Source of the DNA: Virgifigura deserti
Lineage (GTDB): Bacteria > Pseudomonadota > Alphaproteobacteria > Dongiales > Dongiaceae
NCBI GenBank assembly: GCA_003576685.1
Contig: QOZR01000007.1
Coordinates: 62,001-126,000, forward strand
Length of the DNA: 64,000 nt
Reading direction: 5' to 3'
Position numbers and translations under genes: made by a program. Position 1 is the first letter of the stretch. Each line of letters starts with the position of its first letter. This document shows positions 25,947 to 34,903 of the stretch, piece by piece. The notes under the pieces were generated by a model. It saw only the letters and a list, made by a program, of their open reading frames with translations, was not told where the DNA came from and made no database searches.

Positions 25947-26540
25947 ATGAGCATGGTCATCAATCCGAGGGGCACCAGCGGCGCAGGCAAGACGGAGTTC
26001 GTCCGCCGGATCATGGCGATCTACGGATGGAATAGGGGCGGTCATATGGAGCCGATCTACCGCGAGGGTCGCAAGCGGCCGATATGCTATCGGTTTCGCC
26101 ACCCGCTTGGCGGCCGCCCGCTCGTCGTGCTCGGGCATTACGAGGTGACCTGCGGCGGCTGCGACACCATCGGCGCCATGGACGAGGTGTTCCAGCTCGC
26201 AGGCGACTATGCCTCCAGCGGCCACGACGTACTCTTCGAAGGCCTGCGGGTTAGCCATGAGTATCAACGATCGGCCGCGTTGGCGAAGGCGCACAGGCTG
26301 CATGTCCTGCACCTCGAAACGCCGCTCGACCAGTGTATCCGGAACGTGATAAGGCGACGGCGCGCCGGCAGCGCCAAGCGGCCGCTCATATCGAAGAACA
26401 CGGCGGCGAAGCATGAGGACGTCGGGGATGCCTGCGATCGGCTACGGTGGTGCGCCAACGTCGATGCCGTCAGCTTCGACGACGCGCTCCTCCGGGCGCA
26501 GGACCTGCTTGAGCTCGGGCAGCGCAAGGCGGCGGCGTGA
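25947..26540 (+). CDS. P-loop NTPase/kinase-like protein of phage-like type
   Basis: A 197-residue protein beginning MSMVINPRGTSGAGKTEFVRRI, with the Walker A motif GTSGAGKTE at residues 9-17. Further features are HYEVTCGGCDTIGAMDEV and HDVLFEGLRVSHE, patterns I associate with small nucleotide-kinase-like proteins found in phages and mobile regions. There is no clear substrate lid beyond the basic run VIRRRRAGSAKR. AAGGGA lies upstream of the ATG; a second ATG two codons later is possible. It stands between lepA and a phasin gene with no other phage genes. I infer transfer from a phage but cannot prove it. Confidence 0.7.
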   Translation: MSMVINPRGTSGAGKTEFVRRIMAIYGWNRGGHMEPIYREGRKRPICYRFRHPLGGRPLVVLGHYEVTCGGCDTIGAMDEVFQLAGDYASSGHDVLFEGLRVSHEYQRSAALAKAHRLHVLHLETPLDQCIRNVIRRRRAGSAKRPLISKNTAAKHEDVGDACDRLRWCANVDAVSFDDALLRAQDLLELGQRKAAA

Positions 26541-26615
26541 TACGCCGCCGCGCCTCAAGGCGACGAGCCCCGGGGCGTCATTCCGGAGCTCTAGCCGGTG
26601 CGGATTTTGGGGAAC

Positions 26616-27008
26616 TCAGCGCCCGTTCAACCGACTTAGGGTCTCCTTCGTGCGCTCCTCGAGCGGCGCCCAGCTCTGCCGCGTCATGCTCGCGGTGAGG
26701 TTCATCAGCTTGTTCGCCTCCTGGAGATAGTGCTGCGTCGCCGTTCGCGCGAAGTCGCACTGGAGACCGAAGGCCTGACTCAGGTCGTTGCAGCCCATCA
26801 GCGACTGCGAGGTCTCGAGATTCTGCTTCACGCGCGTATTCGCGAAGTCGACCATCTCCTGGCCGAGCGCCGCCACGCCCTTCAGCATCGCGTCGCTGGC
26901 CTTCACCATGGCATCCATGGTCGCATCGTTGGGTTGGAAAAGGCTCAGATAGTCGGCGTTTGGCGCTACGCCGTCGGGAGCGTCGTTTCTCTCAGTCGAT
27001 TTCGCCAT
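26616..27008 (-). CDS. Phasin-family protein
   Basis: A 130-residue largely helical protein. The phasin_2-like region covers MDAMVKASDAMLKGVAALGQEMVDFANTRVKQNL and HYLQEANKLMNLTASMTRQSW. Phasins coat polyhydroxyalkanoate granules. The ATG at 27008 (MAKSTERND) has AGGAT upstream; a frame extending to 27071 lacks a better site. It is a single gene between the P-loop gene and pheT. Confidence 0.82.
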   Translation of the reverse strand: MAKSTERNDAPDGVAPNADYLSLFQPNDATMDAMVKASDAMLKGVAALGQEMVDFANTRVKQNLETSQSLMGCNDLSQAFGLQCDFARTATQHYLQEANKLMNLTASMTRQSWAPLEERTKETLSRLNGR

Positions 27009-27149
27009 TGCCCGCATCCTACTCCACATTGCTCGTTTCGCACCAATTTCTTGATTGGCTGGAGCTTGCAATAGCGCACCTGGCCACCTCCCATCCTTAA
27101 CGGAAGTTAACCGAACCCCGCTTGAGGCGTGACATTTGCGTGACCGGAA

Positions 27150-29546
27150 TCAGCGGCGCAGTTCGCCGCCTGTCGCCTTCGCCACCGCCGCCACGATCTT
27201 GGCGCTAACAGCTTCGATCTCCGCATCGGTCAGGGTCTGCGCGGTCGGCTGCAACGTCACGCTGAGGGCGATCGACTTCTTGCCTTCGCCGATATTGGGG
27301 CCGCTATAGACGTCGAACACGCCGACCGCAGCGATCAGCGCCTTGTCGGCGCCCTTCGCGGCACGGATCAGCTTGTCCGCAGGGACCCCCTCGTCCACGA
27401 CGAAGGCGAAGTCGCGCTCGACCGGCTGGAAAGGCGAGGCCTGAAGCAGCGGCCGGGCCGCTCCGCCCTTGCCGCGCGGCAGCGGAACCCGATCAAGCAC
27501 CGCCTCGAAGGCCACGACCGGCCCCTTCAGGTCCAGCCGTCGCAGGATCCGGGGATGCAGCTCGCCGAAGCAGGCGAGCACCGTGGGGCCCAGCCGCAGC
27601 ACGCCCGAGCGCCCGGGGTGGTACCAGGACGGTGCGTCCGTCGTCACCTGGAGGTTGTCGACCGGCGCGCCGCAAGCGGCGAGCACGGCCTGCGCATCGG
27701 CCTTGGCATCGAAGGCGTCCACCGCGCGCGGCGGTGCCTGCCAGTGACGCGGGCCGGTCTGCCCCGTGCGCAGGCCGGAAGCCGCAAGCGATTGGCCCTC
27801 CGGCGTCTCGTCGGCATATTGCGGCCCGACCTCGAACAGCGCGACATCGGGAAAGCCGCGGGTGGCGTTCCGGGCCGCCGCCGTCAGCAGGTTCGGCAGG
27901 ATCGAGGGCCGCATCGCGTCGAGGTCGGCGCTGATCGGGTTGGCAAGCCGCACGTCCCCGCCGCCGAACAATTCCGCCAGATCGCCGGGCATGAAGGAAT
28001 AGGTTACCGCCTCCAGCATCCCCCGCGCGGCAAGCGTGCGTTTCGCCAAGCCCGTCCGGCGCTGCGCCGGGGTCAGGGCCGGTTCGGGCAGCGGCGTCGT
28101 CCGCTCGAGCGGCACGGCCGGGATCCGGTCATAGCCGGCGACGCGTACCACCTCCTCGACCAGATCGGCTTCGCCCTCTACATCGCCGCGCCAGGAGGGC
28201 ACGGCGGCGGAGAGGCGGCCATCCTGCCGCTCCACCTCGAACCCCAACGCGTCCAGGATGCGCACGGACTCTGCCTCGGGCAGATCGAGGCCACCGAGGC
28301 CGGAAACGCGCTCCGGCCGCAGGCTCAGCTGCCGTTGCCACGCCGGCATTGCACCGGCGCTGACGGTCTCGCTCGCCTCGCCGCCGCAGATCTCCAGCAC
28401 GAGGCGCGCCGCCACCTCGGCGCCCCACTCCGCGGAAACCGGATCGACGCCGCGCTCGAAGCGGTAGCGCGCGTCGCTCTCGATGCCGAGCTTCCGGCCC
28501 GTCGCGGCGACGCGGACGGGATCGAACAAGGCGACCTCGAGAAACATCTCCGTCGTCTCGGTCGTGCAGCCAGTCAGCTCGCCGCCCATGACGCCGCCGA
28601 TGCCGTGTACACCCTTGGCGTCCGCGATCACCACCATCGACGGGTCGAGCCGATAGGTCCTGTCGTCGAGCGCCAGGATCTCCTCGCCCTCGCGCGCGAA
28701 CCGCATGGTCAGGTCGCCCGCCAGCTTCGCCGCATCGAACACATGCAGCGGCCGGCCGAGATCGAAGGTGACGTAGTTGGTGATGTCGACCAGGGCCGAG
28801 ATCGGCCTTAGCCCGATCGCCGTCAGTCGGTCCTGCAGCCATTTCGGGCTGGGCCCGTTGCGCAGGTTGCGGAAATAGCGACCGACCACCATCGGGCAGG
28901 CATCGCCGGCCCCCTCCGGGAAGTCGCGGTGCCAGCGGATCGGGCTTTCGAAGCGGCCCGGCACCGGGTCGAGTTTGGCGGGCTTCAACCGACCCACGCC
29001 GGCCGCGGCCAAGTCTCGGGCGACGCCGCGAACGCCGAGGCAGTCGGCCCGGTCCGGCGTGATCGCGATGTCGATCACCGGATCGTCGAGTCCCATCACC
29101 GCGGCGAAAGGCTGACCGACAAGCGCGTCGGCCGGCAACTCGATGATGCCATCATGGTCTTCGCCCAGCCCCATCTCGCGGGCCGAGCAGAGCATTCCGT
29201 TAGATTCGACGCCGCGGATCACGCCCTTCTTCAGGTCGAGACCGGTTCCGGGAATGCGGCTACCGGCCGGCGCGAAGACGCCCTTCATGCCGGCCCGCGC
29301 ATTGGGCGCGCCGCACACGACCTGCACCGTCCCGCTGCCGGTTTCCACCATGCAAACCCGCAACCGGTCGGCGTTGGGATGGGGCGCGCAGTCTGTGACA
29401 TGGCCGACGGTGAAGCCGGCGAAATCCTTCGCCCGGTCCTCCACACCCTCGACCTCGAGTCCGAGCGCGGTGAGCCGGCGGGTGATCTCCTCGATGCCGG
29501 CCTCGGTCTCCAGATGGTCCTTCAGCCAGGACAGGGTGAACTTCAT
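27150..29546 (-). CDS. pheT: Phenylalanyl-tRNA synthetase beta subunit
   Basis: A 798-residue beta chain of the alpha2-beta2 enzyme that charges tRNA-Phe. The start [20 protein letters not shown] is typical, followed by the tRNA-binding (EMAP-like) domain, B3/B4 editing domain and the C-terminal anticodon-binding fold ending [24 protein letters not shown]. The ATG at 29546 overlaps the pheS stop by 4 bases (ATGA). A longer in-frame extension covers pheS in another frame and is rejected. Confidence 0.97.
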   Translation of the reverse strand: MKFTLSWLKDHLETEAGIEEITRRLTALGLEVEGVEDRAKDFAGFTVGHVTDCAPHPNADRLRVCMVETGSGTVQVVCGAPNARAGMKGVFAPAGSRIPGTGLDLKKGVIRGVESNGMLCSAREMGLGEDHDGIIELPADALVGQPFAAVMGLDDPVIDIAITPDRADCLGVRGVARDLAAAGVGRLKPAKLDPVPGRFESPIRWHRDFPEGAGDACPMVVGRYFRNLRNGPSPKWLQDRLTAIGLRPISALVDITNYVTFDLGRPLHVFDAAKLAGDLTMRFAREGEEILALDDRTYRLDPSMVVIADAKGVHGIGGVMGGELTGCTTETTEMFLEVALFDPVRVAATGRKLGIESDARYRFERGVDPVSAEWGAEVAARLVLEICGGEASETVSAGAMPAWQRQLSLRPERVSGLGGLDLPEAESVRILDALGFEVERQDGRLSAAVPSWRGDVEGEADLVEEVVRVAGYDRIPAVPLERTTPLPEPALTPAQRRTGLAKRTLAARGMLEAVTYSFMPGDLAELFGGGDVRLANPISADLDAMRPSILPNLLTAAARNATRGFPDVALFEVGPQYADETPEGQSLAASGLRTGQTGPRHWQAPPRAVDAFDAKADAQAVLAACGAPVDNLQVTTDAPSWYHPGRSGVLRLGPTVLACFGELHPRILRRLDLKGPVVAFEAVLDRVPLPRGKGGAARPLLQASPFQPVERDFAFVVDEGVPADKLIRAAKGADKALIAAVGVFDVYSGPNIGEGKKSIALSVTLQPTAQTLTDAEIEAVSAKIVAAVAKATGGELRR

Positions 29547-30655
29547 CGCATCGCCCCCCGCACCAGATTCGGCATGTCGAGCGGCAGGAAACCGTAATGG
29601 CGAAGCCAGCGCAGATCGGCCTCGAAGAAGGTGCGCAGATCGGGGATGCCGTATTTCAGCATCGCGATCCGCTCGATGCCCATGCCGAAGGCGAAGCCCT
29701 GATAGCGGGCCGAATCGATGCCGCACATCTCCAGCACCTTCGGATGCACCATGCCGCAGCCGAGGATTTCGAGCCAATCGTCCCCGGCGCCGATCTTAAG
29801 TTCGCCGCCCTTGCGCGAGCAGCCGATATCGACCTCCGCTGAGGGCTCGGTGAAGGGGAAGAAGCTAGGCCGGAATCGGACCGGCAGGTCGGCGATCCCG
29901 AAGAAGGCGCGGCAGAACTCGATCAGGCAGCCCTTCAGATGGCCCATATGCGTCGTCTCGTCGACGACCAGCCCCTCGACCTGATGGAACATCGGCGTAT
30001 GGGTCATGTCGGAATCGCAGCGATAGGTCCGCCCCGGCGCAATGATCCGCAGCGGCGGCTTGCTCGCCTGCATGGTCCGGATCTGCACCGGCGAGGTATG
30101 GGTCCGCAGCAACCTGGCGCCGTCCTCTTCGCCGGGGCTACTGGGGTTGGCGGGGCGGCCAGTAGCCCCGGCAAGATAGAAAGTATCATGCATCTGCCGG
30201 GCCGGATGGTTCGGCGGGATGTTCAGTGCCGTGAAATTATGGAAGTCGTCCTCGATGTCCGGCCCCTCGGCGACCTGGAAGCCCATCTCGCCGAAGATCA
30301 GGACGATCTCGTCCATGGTCTGGCTGATCGGATGCAACCGGCCTTCCGCCTCGGGCCGCACCGGCAAGGTGACGTCGATCCGCTCAGCCGCGAGCTGTGC
30401 CTCGATCGCCGCCTCGGAAAGCGCCGCCTTCCGCGTCTCGATCGCCGCGGCGACGGAGTCCTTGATCTCGTTGAGGCGGGCACCGGCTTCGCGCCGTTCG
30501 TCAGGGGCCAGGCCGCCGAGCCCCTTCATCAGGGCGCTGATCTCGCCCTTCTTACCGAGCGCGCCGACCCGGACCTCCTCAAGGGCGGCGATCGTCGAGG
30601 CCGTCGCCGACGCCTCGATCCACTTCACCTTCAGCTCTTCGAGATTTTCCAGCAT
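29543..30655 (-). CDS. pheS: Phenylalanyl-tRNA synthetase alpha subunit
   Basis: A 370-residue catalytic alpha chain. Class II motifs are seen in [11 protein letters not shown] (motif 1 region), [18 protein letters not shown] (motif 2 region) and [18 protein letters not shown] (motif 3). The N-terminal coiled coil spans about residues 1-90. Unusually, about 16 extra residues ([17 protein letters not shown]) lie between DTFYLA and LRTHTS, where relatives have a short loop; the DNA there is a palindrome (30131-30172). The frame is kept, and the gene is expected to be functional because it is the only pheS here. The AUG lies 18 bases after a terminator-like hairpin. Confidence 0.96.
   Translation of the reverse strand: MLENLEELKVKWIEASATASTIAALEEVRVGALGKKGEISALMKGLGGLAPDERREAGARLNEIKDSVAAAIETRKAALSEAAIEAQLAAERIDVTLPVRPEAEGRLHPISQTMDEIVLIFGEMGFQVAEGPDIEDDFHNFTALNIPPNHPARQMHDTFYLAGATGRPANPSSPGEEDGARLLRTHTSPVQIRTMQASKPPLRIIAPGRTYRCDSDMTHTPMFHQVEGLVVDETTHMGHLKGCLIEFCRAFFGIADLPVRFRPSFFPFTEPSAEVDIGCSRKGGELKIGAGDDWLEILGCGMVHPKVLEMCGIDSARYQGFAFGMGIERIAMLKYGIPDLRTFFEADLRWLRHYGFLPLDMPNLVRGAMR
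30131..30172. repeat. Palindromic insertion inside pheS
   Basis: GCCGGGGCTACTGG (30131-30144) and CCAGTAGCCCCGGC (30159-30172) form perfect 14-base arms around a 14-base G-rich loop. The palindrome matches the extra loop in the PheS protein. It lies in frame and adds Gly/Pro/Ser-rich residues. This looks like a small palindromic element that inserted in frame, similar in kind to Rickettsia palindromic elements, but the family is unidentified. Confidence 0.7.
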
Positions 30656-30673
30656 GTCTCATATCCGCAAAAC

Positions 30674-30703
30674 AAAAGGGGCCGAACTGGCTCGGCCCCT
30701 TTT
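30674..30703 (-). terminator. Intrinsic terminator/attenuator-like hairpin in the pheST leader
   Basis: On the minus strand AAAAGGGGCCGA pairs perfectly with TCGGCCCCTTTT around a 6-base loop, followed by GTTTTGC. It lies 18 bases before the pheS start, inside the leader made from the promoter at 30858-30887. It can terminate transcription before pheS, which is the layout of an attenuator; it may also simply end rplT transcripts. A leader frame M-D-Y-P-V-D-L-R-F- (30819 to 30727) has only one Phe codon, so classic Phe attenuation is not well supported. Confidence 0.65.
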
Positions 30704-30857
30704 CGCCTCGATGTCCGGTCGGCGCCTCAGACGTACGCCACCGGAAGCAACCGCGAAACCGCAGGCCGCGCCGAACGCGTCGATACGCTGCTAAATCGAA
30801 GATCGACCGGATAGTCCATGGCGCTTCGGTCTCGATCAGGCGATGAAAACGCCGCGG

Positions 30858-30887
30858 AGTATAGGGCGTCAGGCGCGCGCCGGTCAA
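30858..30887 (-). promoter_or_regulatory. Sigma-70-type promoter for pheS-pheT
   Basis: On the minus strand TTGACC (30887-30882) and TATACT (30863-30858) are separated by 18 bases. It lies between rplT and pheS, so pheST has its own start of transcription about 190 bases upstream of the coding region. The leader contains the hairpin at 30674-30703. Confidence 0.6.
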
Positions 30888-30926
30888 TCAATCACCGGCA
30901 ACGCCGGGCGCGCCTGCCTGTACCGT

Positions 30927-31292
30927 TCAGTCCGCGCCGGAGAGCGCGCCGCGCGCCTTCTCGACCAGCGCCCGGAAGGCCTCCGGCTCGCGAATCGCGA
31001 GGTCGGACAGAACCTTGCGGTCGATATCGATGCCGGCGCGCTTGATGCCGTTCATGAACTGCGAGTAGGTCAGGCCATGCTCGCGCACGCCGGCATTGAT
31101 GCGCTGGATCCACAGGCCACGGAAGGTCCGCTTCCGGTTGCGGCGGTCGCGATAGGCATATTGCAGCCCCTTCTCGACCTTCTCGATGGCGATGCGGAAG
31201 TTCGTCGAGGACCGGCCGCGATAGCCGGCCGCCATATCGACGATCTTCTTGTGCCGGGCGTGGGTGGTGACGCCGCGCTTAACACGTGCCAT
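30927..31292 (-). CDS. rplT: Ribosomal protein L20
   Basis: A 121-residue large-subunit protein starting [20 protein letters not shown] and continuing [31 protein letters not shown], both highly characteristic. It binds 23S rRNA early in 50S assembly and, in many bacteria, represses its own operon. It follows rpmI by 14 bases. Confidence 0.98.
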   Translation of the reverse strand: MARVKRGVTTHARHKKIVDMAAGYRGRSSTNFRIAIEKVEKGLQYAYRDRRNRKRTFRGLWIQRINAGVREHGLTYSQFMNGIKRAGIDIDRKVLSDLAIREPEAFRALVEKARGALSGAD

Positions 31293-31306
31293 GACTCAAT
31301 CCCCCC

Positions 31307-31507
31307 TCAACCGTTCGGCAGAAAGAATTTGGCGACGATCTTCGCGTCGGCCGGATGCATCAGCTCGGTGCCGCGATGCTGCCGCTTCATCTTCTGCGGA
31401 CGACGGCGAAGCATATGGCGCTTTTTTGCGGGATTCATCCGGACCTTGCCGGTCGCGGTGAAGGAGAAGCGCTTCTTGGCGCCGCTCTTAGTCTTCATCT
31501 TGGGCAT
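31307..31507 (-). CDS. rpmI: Ribosomal protein L35
   Basis: A 66-residue basic protein beginning [20 protein letters not shown] and ending LPNG, as in alphaproteobacterial L35. It is the first gene of the rpmI-rplT pair. infC, which normally precedes it, is 6.7 kb away, but a good promoter lies just upstream at 31588-31616. Confidence 0.98.
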   Translation of the reverse strand: MPKMKTKSGAKKRFSFTATGKVRMNPAKKRHMLRRRPQKMKRQHRGTELMHPADAKIVAKFFLPNG

Positions 31508-31587
31508 TTCGGATCTCCGATCTTGAAGGAAACAGCGAGCGGTTGGGCATGCCCACCATGGCCGAGGCCGCTCGAATAGGACGGAGG

Positions 31588-31616
31588 CTTATACAGAGCA
31601 GGCCGGCAAAAGGCAA
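31588..31616 (-). promoter_or_regulatory. Promoter-like sequence for rpmI-rplT
   Basis: On the minus strand TTGCCT (31616-31611) and TATAAG (31593-31588) are 17 bases apart. The -10 matches the consensus at five of six positions. This would let rpmI-rplT be transcribed without infC, in keeping with the genes inserted between them. Confidence 0.5.
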
Positions 31617-31665
31617 GCCCCGGCTGGCGCTTGCGACTCTTCGGGAGCGGCCGGCCGGCAGTCGC

Positions 31666-32985
31666 TCAACCGGGTTCGGGATCGAAGGCGCCGTCCTCTG
31701 GGCGGTGATCGGCGGACGCCACGCGACTTGCCCGGCGGGCGCGCCCACGGGAGTGGGCGGGCTCGTCCCTCGCTGCGCTCAGGGCGTCCGAAATGCGCCG
31801 GTTCCTGGCACTCCTCCACCCCATCGGGCGCCCTCCGCCACCATGCAGCGCTGCGAGCCTCTGAGCATTCTGCTGGACCCTGACGCGGCGCTTGGTCCAC
31901 CAAATCAGCATTCCGGTCGCGAACAAGGCGGCAGGCACGAGCCCAGTCACCAGGACCAGAATCCGCCCGGGAAGCCCCGCGACGCGCCCTGTATGGATCG
32001 CGTTCATCGTCTGGCCGAGGAAGTTCGCCCCCGCCGATTTTTCGCGTGGATCATCGATCTCGACGACGGCGCCGGTCCGGAGATCGAGCCACACGGTGCT
32101 GTAGCCATAGGCATGCGTGTTGTCAGTGAACGTCTTGCTGACGGATAGCGGCGCCTCGGAAGCCTCGGGCAGAGCGATTTCGATCACCCGCCCGCCGGGC
32201 AAGGCATCTTCGGCCCGTTGCAGGAGATGATCCACCGACAGGCGCTGCATCTCGCCCGGGCCGGTCGACCTCGGCACAATGGCCGTGGAACCGGCCGATC
32301 GGACGAGTTCCCTGAAGACCAGAACAGACCCGGATGTGGCGGCGACGAGAATGAACAGACTGGCCACGATGCCAACGACCCGGTGAAGGTCCCAGTTGGT
32401 GCGCTTCCAGGAAAGCCTCCGGTTGATTTTCAGGACATCGCTGAGTTTCCGCCGCCCCGGCGAGGACAAATAGAGGCCAGTCACGCAGAGGGTGATCGCG
32501 GACAGGCCGAACAGGCCGACGACATATTGCCCGATGCCGAGGTCGCCCCGCACCGTGATGAACCCGTCGAGGCCGGAACCGGTGACGCGACCGACGAGGA
32601 GCGTGCTGTGAAGCTCGCGCAGGAACTCGAGAATGCCGGGCGGGCGGCTGTTCAGAATCTCCCCCGTATAGGGATTCACCGAAACGCAAAGCCAGGATTC
32701 ATCCGCCTCCGAGACGACAAACTCGAACGCGTCGTCAGGCCGATCCGGAAAGATGATCCGGGCGATCCGAACGCCGGGATAGGCGGCGCGGACGGTTTGG
32801 ATCATCGCTTCAAGCGAAACCGACTGCCCGGAGGCCGCCATCATCGCGACGCGTCCGTTTATGCCGTCGTCTATCTCCTTCTTGAAGACGAGAGAGCTGC
32901 CGCTCAGTGCGATTATAACGATGACGCCGCCGGCCAGAAAGGCCAGATAGCGATGCAGCTTTACAAAAAGGATTCGGGCCTTCAT
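31666..32985 (-). CDS. PepSY-associated transmembrane protein
   Basis: A 439-residue inner-membrane protein of the PepSY_TM (PiuB/iron-regulated membrane) family. The first helix reads YLAFLAGGVIVIIALSGSSLVF after a basic LFVKLHR. Further helices are at IGQYVVGLFGLSAITLCVTGLYL, VVGIVASLFILVAATSGSVLVF and ILVLVTGLVPAALFATGMLIWW. The His in KLHRYLAF and DLHRVVGI are family features. Related proteins act in siderophore-iron reduction or heme/metal transport. The C-terminal Arg/Ala-rich tail past WWTKRR is unusual and long. It stands between rpmI and the two-component genes, so a redox or metal link to these is possible. Confidence 0.82.
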   Translation of the reverse strand: MKARILFVKLHRYLAFLAGGVIVIIALSGSSLVFKKEIDDGINGRVAMMAASGQSVSLEAMIQTVRAAYPGVRIARIIFPDRPDDAFEFVVSEADESWLCVSVNPYTGEILNSRPPGILEFLRELHSTLLVGRVTGSGLDGFITVRGDLGIGQYVVGLFGLSAITLCVTGLYLSSPGRRKLSDVLKINRRLSWKRTNWDLHRVVGIVASLFILVAATSGSVLVFRELVRSAGSTAIVPRSTGPGEMQRLSVDHLLQRAEDALPGGRVIEIALPEASEAPLSVSKTFTDNTHAYGYSTVWLDLRTGAVVEIDDPREKSAGANFLGQTMNAIHTGRVAGLPGRILVLVTGLVPAALFATGMLIWWTKRRVRVQQNAQRLAALHGGGGRPMGWRSARNRRISDALSAARDEPAHSRGRARRASRVASADHRPEDGAFDPEPG

Positions 32986-33152
32986 CGCAGCGCTTTTTGC
33001 TCGATAACCTCAGAATAGTTCCGGAGCGCATCGCGTAAGGCGTCACGCAAAAGCCCAATTTATTGCGATCAACACAAACGTTCCGTTAATATCAGTAATG
33101 TGAATATTTTACCAAATAACAAATTGTACAGAACTTCGGCAGATGGCCGGGT

Positions 33153-34421
33153 CTATGGGCGGCGCAAATGCTTGATCCAACGGGGACTTGATTTTGCGAT
33201 TATGACCCCCTCCCCCTGTTTCCCCTCCGCCGCATCCGGTGCATCCTTGGATTCGGCATCGCTTGCAGAACCGCGCAGGCCGTCGGTGGGGGACAGGCGC
33301 TCCGCGGGGAACCGAATCGTCACTGTGGTGCCGACGGAGAATTCGCTCCGCAGCTCCAGCCTGCCGCCATGCAGCTCGACCATGGCGCTGGCCAGTGGCA
33401 GGCCGAGCCCGGTGCCCGGAAACTTCTTGCTCAACGAACTGTCCACCTGAAAGAACGGCTTCGTTACCTTCGGAATATCCGCCTCGGCGATTCCGATACC
33501 GGTGTCCGTCACCGCGATTCTCAGCGTCTCGTCGTCATCTACCAGCGCGAACACGGTGACTGCGCCGCCGTCCGGCGTAAATTTCACCGCATTGGACAAC
33601 AGGTTGAGGATGATCTGCTTGACCATCCGCTCGTCCGCGCGCAGCGCCGGAAGATCGTCTCCGATGGTCACCGTCACGGCGATTCCGGCGTCAACGGCAC
33701 GCCCTTGGATCAGCCGGACGCAGGAATCGATCGCCTTGGGAACCGCGATCAGATCTTCCCGGAGCTCGAACTTTCCGGTTTCGATCTTCGAGATATCCAG
33801 GATGTCGTTGATGACCTCCAGCAGGTGCCTGGCGCTGTCGTGGATGTCCGCGCAGTAGGTCTTGTAGCGATCCTCGCCGAGCGGACCCAGAAGCTCGGAT
33901 TTCAGGATCTCGGAGAATCCGATGATCGCGTTGAGCGGTGTGCGAAGCTCGTGACTCATGTTCGCGAGGAATTCGGACTTCGCCCGATTGGCGATCTCCG
34001 CCTTCTCCTTCGCATCAAGGAGCAGCAGTTCGCCACGCTTGCGCTCGATGGCATAGCGCAAGGCGCGCATGATGAGCTCGCCGGTCCCCTGGCCTTTCAC
34101 GAGATAGTCCTGGGCGCCGCTCTGCACCGCCTCGATCGCGCGCGTCTCGTCGTCCAAGCCGCTGAGAACGACGACGGGCATGCGCGGCGCCCCATTCCGC
34201 AACCGCTCGACCGTCGTGAGCCCCTGCGCATCCGGAAGCGACAGATCGAGCAGGACGACATCGAAGCTCTCTTGCTCCACCCGCTCGAGAGCAGCCTTCA
34301 AGCTCTCGACATGAATCAGCTCGAACCGCGCGTTCCCGACCTCCGACAGCAGCTCCCGCGTAAGCCGCGCGTCGCCCGGATTGTCCTCGACCAGCAGGAT
34401 CTTGAAGGCAGCCCCGAGCAT
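33153..34421 (-). CDS. Receiver - histidine kinase hybrid (REC-HisKA-HATPase)
   Basis: A 422-residue cytoplasmic protein. Residues 5-125 are a receiver domain with acidic pocket VEDN (D13), phosphoacceptor D59 in VLLDLSLPD and K109 in YLVKG. A coiled linker leads to the HisKA box [17 protein letters not shown] with H157, and to the ATPase domain with N-box [14 protein letters not shown] and GTGLGL. The last 50 residues are acidic and low complexity. It follows the single-domain regulator by 5 bases. It can receive phosphate and pass it through its own kinase, so it likely acts downstream of the kinase at 34903. Confidence 0.93.
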   Translation of the reverse strand: MLGAAFKILLVEDNPGDARLTRELLSEVGNARFELIHVESLKAALERVEQESFDVVLLDLSLPDAQGLTTVERLRNGAPRMPVVVLSGLDDETRAIEAVQSGAQDYLVKGQGTGELIMRALRYAIERKRGELLLLDAKEKAEIANRAKSEFLANMSHELRTPLNAIIGFSEILKSELLGPLGEDRYKTYCADIHDSARHLLEVINDILDISKIETGKFELREDLIAVPKAIDSCVRLIQGRAVDAGIAVTVTIGDDLPALRADERMVKQIILNLLSNAVKFTPDGGAVTVFALVDDDETLRIAVTDTGIGIAEADIPKVTKPFFQVDSSLSKKFPGTGLGLPLASAMVELHGGRLELRSEFSVGTTVTIRFPAERLSPTDGLRGSASDAESKDAPDAAEGKQGEGVIIAKSSPRWIKHLRRP

Positions 34422-34426
34422 CGCCG

Positions 34427-34903
34427 CTATTTATCGGTCGTTGGCCGCGCCTTCGCGGTCACCATGCTGGGCAATTTCACGATCGACAGCCAAAACTCCT
34501 CCAGCCCCTTCACGATGTCGACGAACTTGTCCAGATCGACTGGCTTGGTGATGTAGCAGTTGGCATGCAACTCATAGGTCTTGAGGATGTCCTGCTCCGC
34601 CTCCGACGTCGTCAGAATGACGACCGGGATGCGCTTCAACTCCTGATGCTGCTTGATCTCCGCCAGCAGCTCGCGGCCATCCTTTCGCGGAAGATTGAGG
34701 TCGAGCAGAATGAGATCCGGCCTCGGGACCTCCTGATACGGCTCCTGCTGGGTCAGGAACGCCAGCGCCTCCACGCCGTCCCTGGCGAAGTACAGGTTGT
34801 TCAGAATCCGGCTCTCCTTCAGAGCCTCCTTGGTCAGGCGGACGTCGCCGGGGTTGTCTTCAACCAGCAGGATGTCGATCGGCCGAACTGTTGTCGTCAC
34901 CAT
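34427..34903 (-). CDS. Single-domain response regulator (Rcp1-like)
   Basis: A 158-residue receiver without an output domain. The acidic pair VEDNPGD, phosphoacceptor D68 in [14 protein letters not shown]98-T99 and K120 in YITKPVD are all in place. The style matches Rcp1 regulators that accompany phytochrome-type kinases. The start overlaps the kinase stop (TAATG). It probably moves phosphate between the membrane kinase and the receiver-kinase hybrid. Confidence 0.93.
   Translation of the reverse strand: MVTTTVRPIDILLVEDNPGDVRLTKEALKESRILNNLYFARDGVEALAFLTQQEPYQEVPRPDLILLDLNLPRKDGRELLAEIKQHQELKRIPVVILTTSEAEQDILKTYELHANCYITKPVDLDKFVDIVKGLEEFWLSIVKLPSMVTAKARPTTDK

Noticed and set aside
25947..26540. 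Prophage or remnant of one
   Set aside because: There is no integrase, capsid, terminase or attachment repeat nearby; a single kinase-like gene is not enough.
30727..30819. Short pheST leader peptide of 30 codons
   Set aside because: It has only one Phe codon and no clear ribosome binding site, so I mention it in the leader but do not call it a gene.
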